Position numbers and translations under genes: made by a program. A DNA stretch of 64,000 bases from Aquicoccus sp. G2-2. GTDB taxonomy: Bacteria > Pseudomonadota > Alphaproteobacteria > Rhodobacterales > Rhodobacteraceae. Within the stretch, counting starts at the first letter, position 1. Each line of letters starts with the position of its first letter. The DNA is taken from positions 620,001 to 684,000 of the forward strand of contig NZ_JAYDCK010000003.1 in NCBI RefSeq assembly GCF_034555965.1, in the 5' to 3' direction. A model generated the notes under the pieces. It was not told where the DNA came from. It did not search any database and saw nothing but the letters and a program-made list of their open reading frames with translations. Shown piece by piece: positions 9,675 through 20,125 of the stretch.

Positions 9675-10952
9675 ATGGCAATCGAAACCGGGGCACTTTG
9701 GGCGGAGACCTTCACCGGCGAGGCTGTGGTGCCGGTGCGGGTGGTCTCGGGGAGCGGCAATTGGGCGGTGCTGAGCGATGGGCGGCGGATGTTCGAGGCG
9801 CTTTCGGGGCATAGCTGTCTTAACCTTGGGCATGGACATCCGGATTTGCTGGCGGCGATGGCGAGCTCGGCGGGGCGGCTTTCTTATTGCTCACCCGAGC
9901 ATCCAAGCGACCCGGCGATGGCGCTGGCGGCGCGGCTGGATGGGGTGCTGGGGGGCGGTTACAAGCTGCGCTATGCATTGAGCGGGGCGTCGGCCAACGA
10001 GATCGCGATTGAAGTTGTGCGGCGGCGTTGGTCCGCGCGGGGGCAGCCCGAGAAGCGGGTGATATTGTCGCTGGTGCCGTCCTATCATGGCAATCTGGGG
10101 GAGGCGCAGTTTGCCACCGGCTATGCGGCGTTTCGGGTGGATGGGGGCGAACGGGCGGATTTTGTCCATATTCCGGGGCCGATGGATGAGAGCGGCCATT
10201 TGCGCAGCGGCGAGGAGATTACCGAATGGCTGGAGGCGTTGGTGGATCGGCTGGGGGCGGGGGTGCTGGCCGGGTTGATCGCGGAGCCGGTGAATTTTGC
10301 CGGCGGCGTGATTGTGCCCGAGCCGGGGTATTTCGTGGCGTTGGCGCGGTTTTGCGCCCGTCATGAGGTGAGTTTTATCGTCGATGAGATCATCACCGGA
10401 TTTGGCCGCACCGGCGATTGGTTCGGGTTTGAGGCGCTGTTGGCGGGCACCGGGCTGCGGCCCGATCTGGTGTGCATGGGCAAGGGGTTGACGGCCGGGT
10501 ATTTTCCGCTGGCCGCGGTGGCGGTGGACGCTGATATTCATGCAGAACTGGCAGCAGCCGATGTGACGCTGAAGAAGGTGATCACCATGGCGGGGCATCC
10601 GGTGGGCTGTGATGTGGCGCTGGCGCAGATTGGGATTGTGGAGCGGGACGGGTTGCGGGCGCAGGTGGTCGAGAACGCGGCGCGGATCAGGGCGGTGTTG
10701 CGTGGGCTGGAAGAATTGGCGTGGGTGCGTGACGTGCGCGGACGTGGGCACATGTGGGGGATCGAATTTCAGGCGGCTGGGGGCCGGGGCCGGGCGGATA
10801 TTGCGAGCGCGGTTGAGCGGCATTGTCTGGACCGCGGGTTGTTGGTGGGCGCGGCGGACGGCATGCTTCGGATCAACCCGCCGCTGAGCATGAGTGACGC
10901 AGAGCGCGAGGAGATGCTGACGGGATTATGCGCGGCTGTGACGGCGGCATGA
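9675..10952 (+). CDS. Class III (ornithine/GABA-type) aminotransferase
   Basis: The 425-aa PLP-dependent enzyme moves an amino group between an omega-amine donor and a 2-oxo acid. Visible family features are GHGHPDLLAAM near residue 54, SGASANEIAIE (cofactor phosphate binding), SYHGNLGEA, the PLP-ring Asp in SFIVDEIITGFGRTG and the Schiff-base Lys in CMGKGLTAGYFPL. The substrate is undetermined. The gene sits on the opposite strand inside what is elsewhere a contiguous ppk-ppx pair, and it ends just before a long nested inverted repeat. It may be an insertion into this string, like the PLP decarboxylase at 15197. Confidence 0.85.
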   Translation: MAIETGALWAETFTGEAVVPVRVVSGSGNWAVLSDGRRMFEALSGHSCLNLGHGHPDLLAAMASSAGRLSYCSPEHPSDPAMALAARLDGVLGGGYKLRYALSGASANEIAIEVVRRRWSARGQPEKRVILSLVPSYHGNLGEAQFATGYAAFRVDGGERADFVHIPGPMDESGHLRSGEEITEWLEALVDRLGAGVLAGLIAEPVNFAGGVIVPEPGYFVALARFCARHEVSFIVDEIITGFGRTGDWFGFEALLAGTGLRPDLVCMGKGLTAGYFPLAAVAVDADIHAELAAADVTLKKVITMAGHPVGCDVALAQIGIVERDGLRAQVVENAARIRAVLRGLEELAWVRDVRGRGHMWGIEFQAAGGRGRADIASAVERHCLDRGLLVGAADGMLRINPPLSMSDAEREEMLTGLCAAVTAA

Positions 10953-10965
10953 TGAGGTGGCGGCG

Positions 10966-11073
10966 TTTTCCGGCGCGGAAAACGGTCAAAAATCCGGCGC
11001 GGATTTTTGGGGAACTGCCCAAGGTGCTGGCTGAAATCCGCGCCGGATTTCACCCGTTTTCCGCGCCGGAAAA
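10966..11073. repeat. Long nested inverted repeat between convergent genes
   Basis: The left arm (10966-11008) and right arm (11033-11073) are near-perfect reverse complements about 41 bp long with a 24-base spacer. Each arm itself holds two near-palindromes, TTTTCCGGCGCGGAAAA and a version of AAATCCGGCGCGGATTT, so the 11-bp core TCCGGCGCGGA (or its reverse complement) occurs four times. The element lies exactly between the ends of the plus-strand aminotransferase and the minus-strand ppk. It would work as a bidirectional terminator and could extrude a cruciform. Confidence 0.8.
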
Positions 11074-11081
11074 TGGTGGCC

Positions 11082-13256
11082 TCAATCCTCGCTATGGGTG
11101 AGCTGTGGCACGTCGGACGCACCAGCCGAGCCGCGCCCGGAAAGCGAGGGGTGCTCCATAAAGAAGCGGTGACACGAGAACGCCATTTCGCCTTCGGGCA
11201 ATTCGGCGCGGGTGAAGCTTCCGTCCGGGGCCATCACCCAGCTTTGCGCTGTATCGGCCATGTTGGCGGCCATGATCTGTTCCATGATCTGTGCCTTCAC
11301 AGTGGCGTTTTCGATCTCGACCAGGGTTTCGACCCGGCGGATCAGGTTGCGGCCCATCCAGTCGGCAGAGGAGATGAAAACGCGGGCCTTCTTGTGCGGC
11401 AGACCCTTGCCATTGCCAAAGCAGACGATGCGCGAATGTTCCAAGAACCGCCCGACGATGGATTTCACCCGGATGTTTTCGCTCAGTCCCTTGATGCCGG
11501 GGCGCAGCCCGCAGATGCCGCGCACCACGAGGGAGATTTTCACCCCTGCCTGAGAGGCGGTATAAAGCGCGTCGATCACCTCACTGTCGATCAGGGCATT
11601 CATCTTGGCCCAGATTTCGGCCGGTTTGCCAGCGGCGGCGTGTTTGATTTCGGCCTCAATCATCGACAGCAGACTGGATTTCAGGGTGAGCGGCGAGATG
11701 GCGAGATTTTCGAGGATTTCGGGCTGAGCATAGCCAGAGAGGTAGTTGAATACCCGGGTCGCATCGCGCCCCAGAGGCTTGTTGCAGGTGAAAAACGAGA
11801 GATCGGTATAGATGCGCGCGGTGATCGGGTGGTAATTGCCGGTGCCGAAATGGGTGTATGTCACCAGCTTTTCACCCTCGCGGCGCACCACGGTGGAGAT
11901 TTTGGCGTGTGTCTTGAGGTCGAGAAAGCCATACACCACGTGGGCGCCTGCGCGTTCGAGCCGGCGTGACTGGCGGATATTGGCGGCCTCATCAAAGCGC
12001 GCTTTCAATTCGACCAATGCAGTGACTGATTTGCCTTCCTCGGCGGCTTCGCAGAGGGCGGAGACGATCGGGCTGTCGCGCGACGTGCGATAAAGCGTTT
12101 GCTTGATTGCCACCACATTCGGGTCGCGGGCGGCCTGCGCCAGAAAGCGCACCACCATGTCGAATGTTTCATACGGGTGGTGCAGCAGCATGTCTTTCTG
12201 GGCGATGGCGGCGAACATGTCGCCCTCAAAATCCTGCACCCGTTCGGGGATGCGCGGCGTAAACAACGGCCAGAGCAGATCGGGGCGGTTGTCGAGCACC
12301 AGTTCGGAAAGGTCGGAGATACCGATCAGGCCTTCGATTTCGACGATTTCGTCATCGGTGACGCGCAGGTCGCGTTTGATCATGAAAAGCAGGGCGGAGG
12401 GGGCGTTGGCGGAGATTTTCATCCGCACGACTTCGCCGCGCTTGCGCCGTTTGAGGGCGGTTTCAAATTCGCGCACCAGATCTTCGGCTTCGTCTTCAAG
12501 TTCGAGATCGCTGTCGCGCAACACGCGAAAGGCGCAATGGCCCTTGAGCACGTAGCCGGGAAACAGCGACGAGATATGTTCAAGCAGCAGGTCTTCGAGC
12601 GGCAGGAAACGGGTTTCGCCATCGGCGGCGGCGAGAGCAATGAAGCGGTCGATCTGATGCGGAATCGGCAACAACGCCTGAAGGCGGCGTTTGTCGCTTT
12701 TGCGTTCCAGCTGGAGCGCCAGCGCAAAGCCGTTATTGGGGATGAAGGGGAAAGGGTGTGCGGGGTCGATTGCCAGCGGCGAAAGGACCGGAAACACCTG
12801 TGTGAGGAACACCTCGGCCAGCCGGGTGCGGTCTTCCTCGGAGAGCGCGCTACGCTCGCAGATGGTGATTCCGGCGGCTTGCATCTCAAGCGCGAGTGCT
12901 TCGAATGTGTCCTGCTGATGGGCCATCAGGCGGCGGGCTTCCGCGTTGATCAGGACCAGTTGTTCGACTGGCGAGAGGCCATCGGCGGCGGGCGTGGTGA
13001 CGCCTTCGCGGGCCAGTTCGCGCAGGCCGGCAACGCGAACGGTATAAAATTCATCGAGATTGGTGGCCGAGATTGACAGGAAGCGGAGCCGTTCAAGCAG
13101 GGGCACCCGGGGGTTTTCGGCTTCCTCCAGCACGCGCCAGTTGAAACCCAGCCATGACAGCTCACGATTATGGAACCGCTGCGGGCTGTGCGGGTCGAAA
13201 TCCGCCAGCGCAGTCGCGTCGGGAAATGGGGTTTCAAGGAAATTTGCGTTGGTCAT
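11082..13256 (-). CDS. ppk1: Polyphosphate kinase 1
   Basis: This 724-aa enzyme makes inorganic polyphosphate from ATP in a reversible reaction. The N-terminal domain is recognisable by [17 protein letters not shown] (about residues 26-42) and [13 protein letters not shown]. The catalytic phospholipase-D-like domains include [11 protein letters not shown] and [10 protein letters not shown], which contains the autophosphorylated His. A second His-bearing region is [20 protein letters not shown]. The length equals the family norm. Its stop lies 8 bases from the inverted repeat. Together with ppx it sets the polyphosphate level, and polyphosphate storage fits the PHA granule genes elsewhere in the window. 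Confidence 0.96.
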   Translation of the reverse strand: MTNANFLETPFPDATALADFDPHSPQRFHNRELSWLGFNWRVLEEAENPRVPLLERLRFLSISATNLDEFYTVRVAGLRELAREGVTTPAADGLSPVEQLVLINAEARRLMAHQQDTFEALALEMQAAGITICERSALSEEDRTRLAEVFLTQVFPVLSPLAIDPAHPFPFIPNNGFALALQLERKSDKRRLQALLPIPHQIDRFIALAAADGETRFLPLEDLLLEHISSLFPGYVLKGHCAFRVLRDSDLELEDEAEDLVREFETALKRRKRGEVVRMKISANAPSALLFMIKRDLRVTDDEIVEIEGLIGISDLSELVLDNRPDLLWPLFTPRIPERVQDFEGDMFAAIAQKDMLLHHPYETFDMVVRFLAQAARDPNVVAIKQTLYRTSRDSPIVSALCEAAEEGKSVTALVELKARFDEAANIRQSRRLERAGAHVVYGFLDLKTHAKISTVVRREGEKLVTYTHFGTGNYHPITARIYTDLSFFTCNKPLGRDATRVFNYLSGYAQPEILENLAISPLTLKSSLLSMIEAEIKHAAAGKPAEIWAKMNALIDSEVIDALYTASQAGVKISLVVRGICGLRPGIKGLSENIRVKSIVGRFLEHSRIVCFGNGKGLPHKKARVFISSADWMGRNLIRRVETLVEIENATVKAQIMEQIMAANMADTAQSWVMAPDGSFTRAELPEGEMAFSCHRFFMEHPSLSGRGSAGASDVPQLTHSED

Positions 13257-13390
13257 GGCAGGGGTGTTCGGGCCTTTGGTTGCACAGCTGTGGCAGGGAA
13301 AGGAGATTGTGGCGGCAATAGCGTGCGTTGTCCAGATCAGTGCGCGAGGTACGCCGCAAGTGGCGCATCCATGAGCGGCCTGAGCAGGCG

Positions 13391-15004
13391 CTATTTGGCA
13401 AACGCGTCCGGCGCCCAGATTTTGCGCGAAAGGGCCATGTTGCCCTTGATGGCTTTGCTGAGCCGGTCGGGGCCGAGGCGTGTGGTAAGGCTCGGGGTTG
13501 GCGACAAGAGCGAAGTGCCGAGATATGCGCGGTCATTCTTGAGGCTGTAGCCCAGCTTTTTGAGGATTGACGGGTAGACATCAAACGCCGTGCCGGGTTT
13601 GTCGATCACCTGCGGAGTTCGAGCCGGGTCAAGCAGGAGAACGAGGTTGCGGCGGTGCCCGTTGGCGTTGAGGCGGTCGGTGAATTTTGTTGGCCAGCTC
13701 AGATGATCGCTTGCGATCACGATCAGGGTATTGTCGCGCAGGCCCAGTTCATCGAGGCGGTTGATCAGTTTGCTGACATGGGCAGCGGTGCACCGCAGGG
13801 TGTAGGCATATTGGTTGGCGTCTTCACCCTTGGGGACGCAGCCAATGTCGGGAAAACCGTTCGGGCCATGGGTTGCGATGGTCAACAGTGACAGGAAGAA
13901 CGGCTTGTCGGATTTGGCGAATTGGGCAAGCTGGGTGTCAACAAAATCAAAAATGTCATTGTCACGAACCCCCCAGAGCAGACTGTCGCCCTGCCGGATG
14001 CTTTTGGGGAAATCGTTGAAGGCATGAAGCGTGTCGATCGAGTGTGATCGCAGGAAATCCCCGAAGGAATATTTGTCGGGGCTGGCCCCCATCGAGAAGA
14101 CGGTCTGATAGCCTTGTGCATGCAGGATATCGGGCAGACAGCGGATGCCGGATATGAAATGCCCCGCGTTGACGGTCAACGATGCCTGTGTCACGCCGAA
14201 GGTGTTGCGCGGGAGATGCGGCACACCGCACAGCATTGCCATCATCCCGGCGAGAGAGTTATTGGCGCCGCTAACCATATGAATGTCGGTGAAACGAGCG
14301 GCTTGCTGGCGCAGGTTTGTGATGTCGCTGACGTAGGGCGCGGTTTCTTTGAGCTCTGCCCAAGTTTGTTCATAGCCTTCAAGTGCTATGAAGACGACGT
14401 TCAGCCGGGTTTCTGGATAGGCCGTGATTTTGGGAGCTGAGAGCGCGGGGTTGTTGATCAGGAGCGCGTGTTCGGGAGCCGGAAACCAAGACCGATAAAG
14501 GTAGGTAACGATGGGATGAAACCACAGCAGAGCGGCCGTGGTCAGCGCCAGAACACCGGCAAAACGCGCGGCAGAGCGGAGCAGAAACCAGGCCGACGCC
14601 AGGAAAACCGCAAAATTGAGCAATTCCGAAACGATCTCCTTGGCGGAGGTCGCGAGGCCGATATTGACCGCTTCGCTCGCGCTGTTGCCCTGCAGAAACA
14701 GCAGAATCGTCGAGACATCGTTGACCCCCATGAACTGCATCGTCATCGAAAGCGGGATGATGGAGAGGGTGACCATAAAGAAGAGCAGGAACAGGCTGAT
14801 CCGAGCTCGCGTCGTCTTTCCAGCGGGTGGGCTTAGCACGATGACGGCGATCAGGCAGAGAAACACACCGACGATGACCGGGTTGTAACCACGCAAGAGT
14901 GATTTCGACAGGCCGAGATTGATGAGGGCGAGCCGAAACAGGACGCTGAAGAATGTCAGTCCCAGAAGGCCGCGTAGCAGCCGGTTAATCCACAATCGTG
15001 CCAA
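13391..15004 (-). CDS. Sulfatase-fold membrane protein, OpgB/LTA-synthase-like phosphotransferase
   Basis: The 537-aa protein has about five N-terminal membrane helices (residues 10-180) followed by a periplasmic alkaline-phosphatase/sulfatase domain. The [15 protein letters not shown] start of that domain, a [17 protein letters not shown] segment where OpgB/MdoB-type enzymes carry their nucleophile, IVIASDHL (metal-binding Asp-His) and [11 protein letters not shown] are visible. OpgB-type enzymes move phosphoglycerol from lipid to periplasmic glucans, so a role in decorating periplasmic glucan or lipid is likely but inferred. The usual Thr nucleophile appears to be Ser here, if my eye alignment is right. 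It reads toward ppk, 134 bases upstream of it. Confidence 0.75.
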   Translation of the reverse strand: MARLWINRLLRGLLGLTFFSVLFRLALINLGLSKSLLRGYNPVIVGVFLCLIAVIVLSPPAGKTTRARISLFLLFFMVTLSIIPLSMTMQFMGVNDVSTILLFLQGNSASEAVNIGLATSAKEIVSELLNFAVFLASAWFLLRSAARFAGVLALTTAALLWFHPIVTYLYRSWFPAPEHALLINNPALSAPKITAYPETRLNVVFIALEGYEQTWAELKETAPYVSDITNLRQQAARFTDIHMVSGANNSLAGMMAMLCGVPHLPRNTFGVTQASLTVNAGHFISGIRCLPDILHAQGYQTVFSMGASPDKYSFGDFLRSHSIDTLHAFNDFPKSIRQGDSLLWGVRDNDIFDFVDTQLAQFAKSDKPFFLSLLTIATHGPNGFPDIGCVPKGEDANQYAYTLRCTAAHVSKLINRLDELGLRDNTLIVIASDHLSWPTKFTDRLNANGHRRNLVLLLDPARTPQVIDKPGTAFDVYPSILKKLGYSLKNDRAYLGTSLLSPTPSLTTRLGPDRLSKAIKGNMALSRKIWAPDAFAK

Positions 15005-15196
15005 TTCAAGCTGCCGTTACCAGATACCCATGCCGGTATGTGTAGTGATATTGCTCGCCTTAGGGAAGATTGTTTCGACTTTTTTTCAGGGGGTGCGGGT
15101 GAACTTGTTGGCCGGTCGAGGTCGTGCGGTGCGGGTGGTCTTGCGGGGCGCTGTGGATCGTAACATGGTGTGGAGAGATGCAAGGGGGAGGCGAAG

Positions 15197-16630
15197 ATGG
15201 CGCAGGATGGGGCGGATCATGGCGGGCTTGACCCGCAGGACTGGGAAAGCTTTCGCGCGCTGGCGCATGAGGTTCTGGAGGCTGCAATCGAGCGAATGAG
15301 CGATGCGCGGGAGTTGCCGTGGGTGCCGGTGCCCGAGGACGTGGCGCGCGGCTATGCAATTAGCGGTGCGCCTGAGCCGCTGGAGGAGGTTGCCGGGCAC
15401 CTGCTGCGCGAAGTGATGCCCTATGCCACCGGCAACACCCATCCGCGATTCTTTGGCTGGGTGCATGGCACCGGGCTGGCCACCGGGTTGCTTTCCGAGA
15501 TGGTCAGCGCCGCAATGAACAGCAATCTTGGCGGGCGCGATCACGGGGCGATGCGCATTGAGCGCGAGGTAATCGCGTGGGCGCGCGGGGTGATGGGGCT
15601 GCCTGAGGGGGCCAGTGGTGTGCTGGTTGCGGGCACATCGCAGGCGACGGTGATTGCACTGTCGGCGGCGCGGTTGCGGGCGCTGGGCGCGGACGTGCGC
15701 AAGACCGGGATGCGGGGCGCAAAGCTGTGTGTTTATGCCGGGGCTGCGACGCATAACGCCTTGCGCAAGGCGGTTGAGTTGCTGGGCATCGGAGCGGATC
15801 AGTTGCGCTTGGTTGCGACCGGGCCGCAGGGCGCGGATATTGCGGCGCTCAAGGCGCAGATTGCGCAGGACCGGGCGGCGGGCTGTGTGCCGATGGCGCT
15901 GGTGGCGACGGCCGGGTCGGTTGATCTGGGCCGGTTTGACGATCTGAATGCGATGGCCGATCTGGCGCGCGAGGAGGGGCTTTGGCTGCATGTAGACGGG
16001 GCGTTCGGTGCATGGACGCGGTTGGCGGGCGCACCGTGGCGGGGTTTGAGCGATGGTATCGGGCGGGCGGATTCGATTGCCTGCGATTTTCACAAGTGGA
16101 TGTATGTACCGTATGATTGCGGGCTGGTGTTGATCCGCGATGAGGCGGAGCACCGGGCGGCCTTCGCGGCGCGCCCCTCTTACCTTGCCGGTCAGGCGGA
16201 AGGGTTGGCGGGGGGCGAGCCGTGGTTTTGTGATTACGGAATTGACCTTTCGCGCGGCAACCGGGCGTTAAAGGTCTGGCTGGCGCTGCGGCATTACGGA
16301 AGTGAGCGGCTGGGCGCGGCAATCACCGCGAATTGCGCGCAGGCGGCATTGATGGGCGCGCTGGTCGACGCGGATGCGCGCATGGCGCTGGCCGCGCCAG
16401 TGGTGAGCAACCTGTGCGTTTTCACGGCGGATGCGACATTGCCGCAGGCCGCGCAAAGCGCGCTGAATGCGCGGATTGCGCAAGGGCTGCAATTGGCGGG
16501 CGAGGCGGTGCTTTCGACCACGGATGCGGGCGGTGTGACCTGCCTGCGCGCCGCGATTACCAATCACCGGACTTTGGCCGCGGATATCCGCCGCACGATC
16601 GCAGCGGTGGCGGCGGCGCGCGAGGCGTGA
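15197..16630 (+). CDS. PLP-dependent group II decarboxylase (aromatic amino-acid decarboxylase-like)
   Basis: The 477-aa enzyme belongs to fold-type I decarboxylases. NTHPRFFGWVHG and a long central domain with VLVAGTSQATVIAL, LWLHVDGAFGAW (PLP Asp) and DFHKWMYVPYDCG (Schiff-base Lys) mark the family. Such enzymes remove CO2 from aromatic amino acids or glutamate, and I cannot assign the substrate. The ATG at 15197 has a GGGGGAGG ribosome binding site just upstream, so the in-frame start 27 bases earlier is rejected. It is divergent from the OpgB-like gene and convergent with hdaA. Like the aminotransferase at 9675, it breaks the perM-hdaA-ppk-ppx order. Confidence 0.85.
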   Translation: MAQDGADHGGLDPQDWESFRALAHEVLEAAIERMSDARELPWVPVPEDVARGYAISGAPEPLEEVAGHLLREVMPYATGNTHPRFFGWVHGTGLATGLLSEMVSAAMNSNLGGRDHGAMRIEREVIAWARGVMGLPEGASGVLVAGTSQATVIALSAARLRALGADVRKTGMRGAKLCVYAGAATHNALRKAVELLGIGADQLRLVATGPQGADIAALKAQIAQDRAAGCVPMALVATAGSVDLGRFDDLNAMADLAREEGLWLHVDGAFGAWTRLAGAPWRGLSDGIGRADSIACDFHKWMYVPYDCGLVLIRDEAEHRAAFAARPSYLAGQAEGLAGGEPWFCDYGIDLSRGNRALKVWLALRHYGSERLGAAITANCAQAALMGALVDADARMALAAPVVSNLCVFTADATLPQAAQSALNARIAQGLQLAGEAVLSTTDAGGVTCLRAAITNHRTLAADIRRTIAAVAAAREA

Positions 16631-16683
16631 GGGCGCGGCGGTCGCGTTGAGATGGCCGGGTTTGCCAACCCGTCGTTGGCCGA

Positions 16684-17358
16684 TCAACCCATCAAATCGT
16701 CGAGCACGTCTGCGGCGAGTTTGCGGGTGATCTCGCGCCCGCCTTCAAGCGCGGCGGCGTCGAGGGCTGCGACGGTGCGGCGGGCCGTGTCAAACGAACG
16801 GTCGATCCGGCGGGTAAGATAGGGGATGGTTTCCGGGGTTGGCGATAGTTGCCGGTCGGCGAAAAGCTTCATCAGCACGGCGCAGAGCAGCGCATCGTCG
16901 GGCGGTTCCAGCGTGACCGGGGTGGTACCTTCGACGCGGCTTTTGAGGTCGGGCAGCACCAGCCCCCAGCGCGACGGGGCAGTGTGCGCTGTCATCAGGA
17001 GCGAATGACCTTCGGCCAGTGCCAGATTGTGCAGATGAAAGAGCGCGACCTCGGCGTCGGCCTGTCCGGCAATCATCGGCACGTCTTCGATTGCGATATT
17101 GCTTTGGGCGAGGTCGGGGATGTCGAGCCGGGGCAGGGCGGATGCGGCAATGATCCGGGCCTCGGCCAGCCCGGCCCAGACATGGGCAAGATGGGTTTTG
17201 CCCGCGCCGGAGGGGCCGATCAGCGCCAGTTTGCGCGATGGCCATGTGTGCCAGGTTTCGACCATGGTGACGGCATGGGCATTGGCCGGCGAGACGAAGA
17301 AATCTTCGCGGCCCAGCGCCGTGAGGGCGGGCAGATCGAAAGCAAGTTGGCGGGGCAT
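16684..17358 (-). CDS. hdaA: DnaA regulatory inactivator HdaA
   Basis: The 224-aa protein resembles the DnaA AAA+ domain without the DNA-binding domain. [10 protein letters not shown] at the N-terminus fits the sliding-clamp-binding motif of Hda proteins. A Walker A (GPSGAGKTH, about residues 48-56) and arginine-rich sensor region (RIDRSFDTARRTVAALD) follow. In Caulobacter, HdaA with the beta clamp promotes ATP hydrolysis by DnaA and stops re-initiation of replication. The start codon overlaps the stop of the upstream perM gene (TAATG), so translation is probably coupled. Confidence 0.92.
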   Translation of the reverse strand: MPRQLAFDLPALTALGREDFFVSPANAHAVTMVETWHTWPSRKLALIGPSGAGKTHLAHVWAGLAEARIIAASALPRLDIPDLAQSNIAIEDVPMIAGQADAEVALFHLHNLALAEGHSLLMTAHTAPSRWGLVLPDLKSRVEGTTPVTLEPPDDALLCAVLMKLFADRQLSPTPETIPYLTRRIDRSFDTARRTVAALDAAALEGGREITRKLAADVLDDLMG

Positions 17359-18458
17359 TATGCGTTGTCCTGTGCCCCGGTCGCGGCGGGGTCGGGTGAG
17401 GGCGATGGAGAATGACCGCGATAGAGTTGGCTGCTGCGGTAATGTTCGGATGCGAAGCGGGCAAGCACGCCGATGGCGGCGGCAAGTGGCACCGCAACCA
17501 GCATTCCGACAAAGCCGAACAGCGAGCCGAATACCGACAGCGCGAAGATCAGCCAGACCGGGTGCAGCCCGATGGACGAGCCAACCAGCCGGGGCGTAAG
17601 GAAGTTGCCTTCGATGGTTTGGCCGACGACGAAGATGCCGACCACCAGCCCGAGCGACACCCAGTCGCCCCAGAACTGAAACAGGCCCAGCCCGATGGCA
17701 AGCGCGCCGCCAAGGATCGCGCCGACATAGGGAATGAAGGTGAGCGCACCGGCCACGAAGCCGACAACGAGGCCGAATTGCAGCCCCACCGCCATAAGCG
17801 CCACGGCATAATAGGTGCCAAGGATCAGGCAGACCGTGCCCATGCCGCGAATGAAGGCGGCAAGCGTTGTGTCGATCTCTCCGGCAAGGCGCCGGATGAC
17901 CGGCGCATGATCGCGCGGCAGGAGCCGGTCGATGGCGGCAATCATGCGGTCCCAATCATAAAGCAGGTAGACCGCGACCACCGGAACGATAACAAAAAGC
18001 ATTGCGACGTTGATGATCGAGTAGGCCGAACTGAGCACCGCGTCGAGCAGTTGCCCGCCGCGTTCCTGCACTTTTTCGCCTATCGCCTGAAGCGAATGAC
18101 GCAGGGTGGAATCGGAATCCATCAGCGATGGCGAGCGTTCGGTGATGAAATTTTGCAGATCATGCGCAAGGCGTGGCGCGCTGTTGAAAAGGGCGATGGC
18201 CTGTTCGATCAGCATCGGCACGACCAGCAGCGCCAGGATGACGAAGATGATTACCGCGAAGACGGCAATGATCGTGGTGGCGATGGCGCGCGAGCAGCCA
18301 AGGGTTTCGAGCCGGTCAGCGACCGGGTCAAGAAAGAAGGCCACGGCAGCGCCCAGCACGAATGGCAGGATCACATCGCCGAGATACCACAGGACCAGCA
18401 CGAAGAAGACGGCGGCAAAGCCCCAGTATTTCAGTTGGTCGCGGACCGGCAAGGCCAT
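17358..18458 (-). CDS. AI-2E family transporter (PerM/TqsA-like)
   Basis: The 366-aa integral membrane protein has about eight hydrophobic helices, with paired helices at residues 12-80, a soluble middle section and another cluster at 150-340. The [15 protein letters not shown] segment and the C-terminal [19 protein letters not shown] are typical of the family. Members export autoinducer-2 or act as sodium-driven permeases; the substrate here is unknown. ATG 18458 is used rather than the in-frame codon at 18500. It is the first gene of the pair with hdaA, which it overlaps by one base. Confidence 0.88.
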   Translation of the reverse strand: MALPVRDQLKYWGFAAVFFVLVLWYLGDVILPFVLGAAVAFFLDPVADRLETLGCSRAIATTIIAVFAVIIFVILALLVVPMLIEQAIALFNSAPRLAHDLQNFITERSPSLMDSDSTLRHSLQAIGEKVQERGGQLLDAVLSSAYSIINVAMLFVIVPVVAVYLLYDWDRMIAAIDRLLPRDHAPVIRRLAGEIDTTLAAFIRGMGTVCLILGTYYAVALMAVGLQFGLVVGFVAGALTFIPYVGAILGGALAIGLGLFQFWGDWVSLGLVVGIFVVGQTIEGNFLTPRLVGSSIGLHPVWLIFALSVFGSLFGFVGMLVAVPLAAAIGVLARFASEHYRSSQLYRGHSPSPSPDPAATGAQDNA

Positions 18459-18642
18459 ACAGGGTTTCCTTTGTTGCTGTCGGTGCGGCGGTTCAAGCAA
18501 ATGTCGCGTGTGCGGCGCGTGTTTTCAAGAGCGGAGTTGCGGTGCCGTGGCGCGCCATGTTGAAAGGTTGTCAGCGCGGCGCAATTGGGCTAGCTCAGGG
18601 CGGCCCGGACCGGGCGATGAACAGATCAGAATGCGAGCCGCC

Positions 18643-19998
18643 ATGCGCCTGTCGAGATATTTCCTGCCCGTGCTGAAAGAGACCCCGTCGGAGGCGCAGA
18701 TCGTCAGTCACCGGCTGATGCTGCGCGCGGGCATGATCAAGCAATCCGCCGCTGGGATTTATTCGTGGTTGCCGCTGGGCTTCAAGGTGCTGCGCAAGCT
18801 GGAAAACATCGTGCATGAAGAGCAGATGCGCGCCGGGCATATTCCGATGCTGATGCCGACTTTGCAATCCGCCGATCTGTGGCGCGAGAGCGGGCGCTAT
18901 GATGCGTATGGCCCGGAAATGCTGCGGCTGCGTGACCGGCACGACCGCGATATGCTTTACGGGCCGACCAACGAAGAACTGATCACCGACATTTTTCGCA
19001 GCAACGTGAGCAGCTACAAGGATCTGCCGCTGACGCTTTATCACATTCAGTGGAAATTCCGCGATGAGATACGACCGCGTTTCGGGGTGATGCGGGGCCG
19101 TGAGTTTCTGATGAAGGACGGTTATAATTTCGATCTGACAAAGGAAGACGCGCTGCACGCTTATAACCGCCATCTGGTCAGCTACCTGCGCACTTATGAG
19201 CGGATGGGGTTGCAGGCGATCCCAATGCGCGCCGATTCGGGGCCGATTGGTGGCGACGATACGCATGAATTTCTGGTTCTGGCCGAGACCGGGGAATCGG
19301 AAGTGTTCTATGACAGCGCGATCACCGATCTGCGCTTTGGTGACCGGGCGATTGATTATGACGATCATGCCCAGTGTCAGGCGGTGCTTGAGGAGTTCAC
19401 CTCGCGCTATGCCCGCACTGACGAGACCCATGACGCCGCCGCCTTCGAGGCGCAGGTGCCCGAGGCGCGCCGCCGCACCGCACGTGGCATCGAGGTTGGG
19501 CAGATTTTCTATTTCGGGACCAAGTATTCCGAGCCGATGGGAGCCACCGTGCAGGGGCCGGACGGCAAGGCGGTGCCGGTGCATATGGGCAGCCATGGCA
19601 TTGGCGTGTCGCGGCTGATGGGCGCGATTATTGAGGCTAGCCATGACGAGCGCGGTATCATCTGGCCCGAAGGGGTGACGCCGTTTCATGCGGGCGTGGT
19701 CAACCTCAAGGTGGGCGATGCAGAGGCGGATGCGGCCTCGGAAGCGATCTGTAGCGCGCTGCAGGCCGTGGGGCTTGAGCCGCTTTACGACGATACCGAC
19801 GAGCGCGCAGGCGCCAAGTTCGCCACGCAAGACCTGATCGGGCTGCCGTGGCGGATTACCGTCGGGCCGCGCGGGTTGAAGAACGGGGTGGTCGAGTTGA
19901 CCTCGCGGCGCAGCGGTGAAAGCGTGGAATTGCCGCCCGATGAGGCGGTCAGGCGGTTGGTGGCGATCTATGATGGCCAGCGCGTGCGCGGGCTTTGA
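18643..19998 (+). CDS. proS: Prolyl-tRNA synthetase, short alphaproteobacterial form
   Basis: The 451-aa class II synthetase charges tRNA-Pro. It shows the N-terminal [15 protein letters not shown] typical of alphaproteobacterial enzymes, motif 1 around [19 protein letters not shown], motif 2 with [20 protein letters not shown] and motif 3 near [13 protein letters not shown]-terminal anticodon-binding domain follows. It is about 120 residues shorter than the E. coli enzyme because the inserted editing (INS) domain between motifs 2 and 3 is reduced, as known for this group. The ATG at 18643 is chosen by the conserved N-terminus. Confidence 0.95.
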   Translation: MRLSRYFLPVLKETPSEAQIVSHRLMLRAGMIKQSAAGIYSWLPLGFKVLRKLENIVHEEQMRAGHIPMLMPTLQSADLWRESGRYDAYGPEMLRLRDRHDRDMLYGPTNEELITDIFRSNVSSYKDLPLTLYHIQWKFRDEIRPRFGVMRGREFLMKDGYNFDLTKEDALHAYNRHLVSYLRTYERMGLQAIPMRADSGPIGGDDTHEFLVLAETGESEVFYDSAITDLRFGDRAIDYDDHAQCQAVLEEFTSRYARTDETHDAAAFEAQVPEARRRTARGIEVGQIFYFGTKYSEPMGATVQGPDGKAVPVHMGSHGIGVSRLMGAIIEASHDERGIIWPEGVTPFHAGVVNLKVGDAEADAASEAICSALQAVGLEPLYDDTDERAGAKFATQDLIGLPWRITVGPRGLKNGVVELTSRRSGESVELPPDEAVRRLVAIYDGQRVRGL

Positions 19999-20125
19999 TC
20001 GGCGTGCGGGGATTGGCGGGCATGGCGTATTCGCTCGCATTTTAGCGAACATCCCGCTGCATTTAACGGATTTTTCGGCATTTTCCGTCAGTTTCGCTTT
20101 TGATGCGAGCTGACGGAGACGATGA

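Noticed and set aside
15086..16153. 355-residue minus-strand frame opposite the PLP decarboxylase
   Set aside because: Arg/Pro/His-rich shadow of a clear PLP enzyme; no ribosome binding site.
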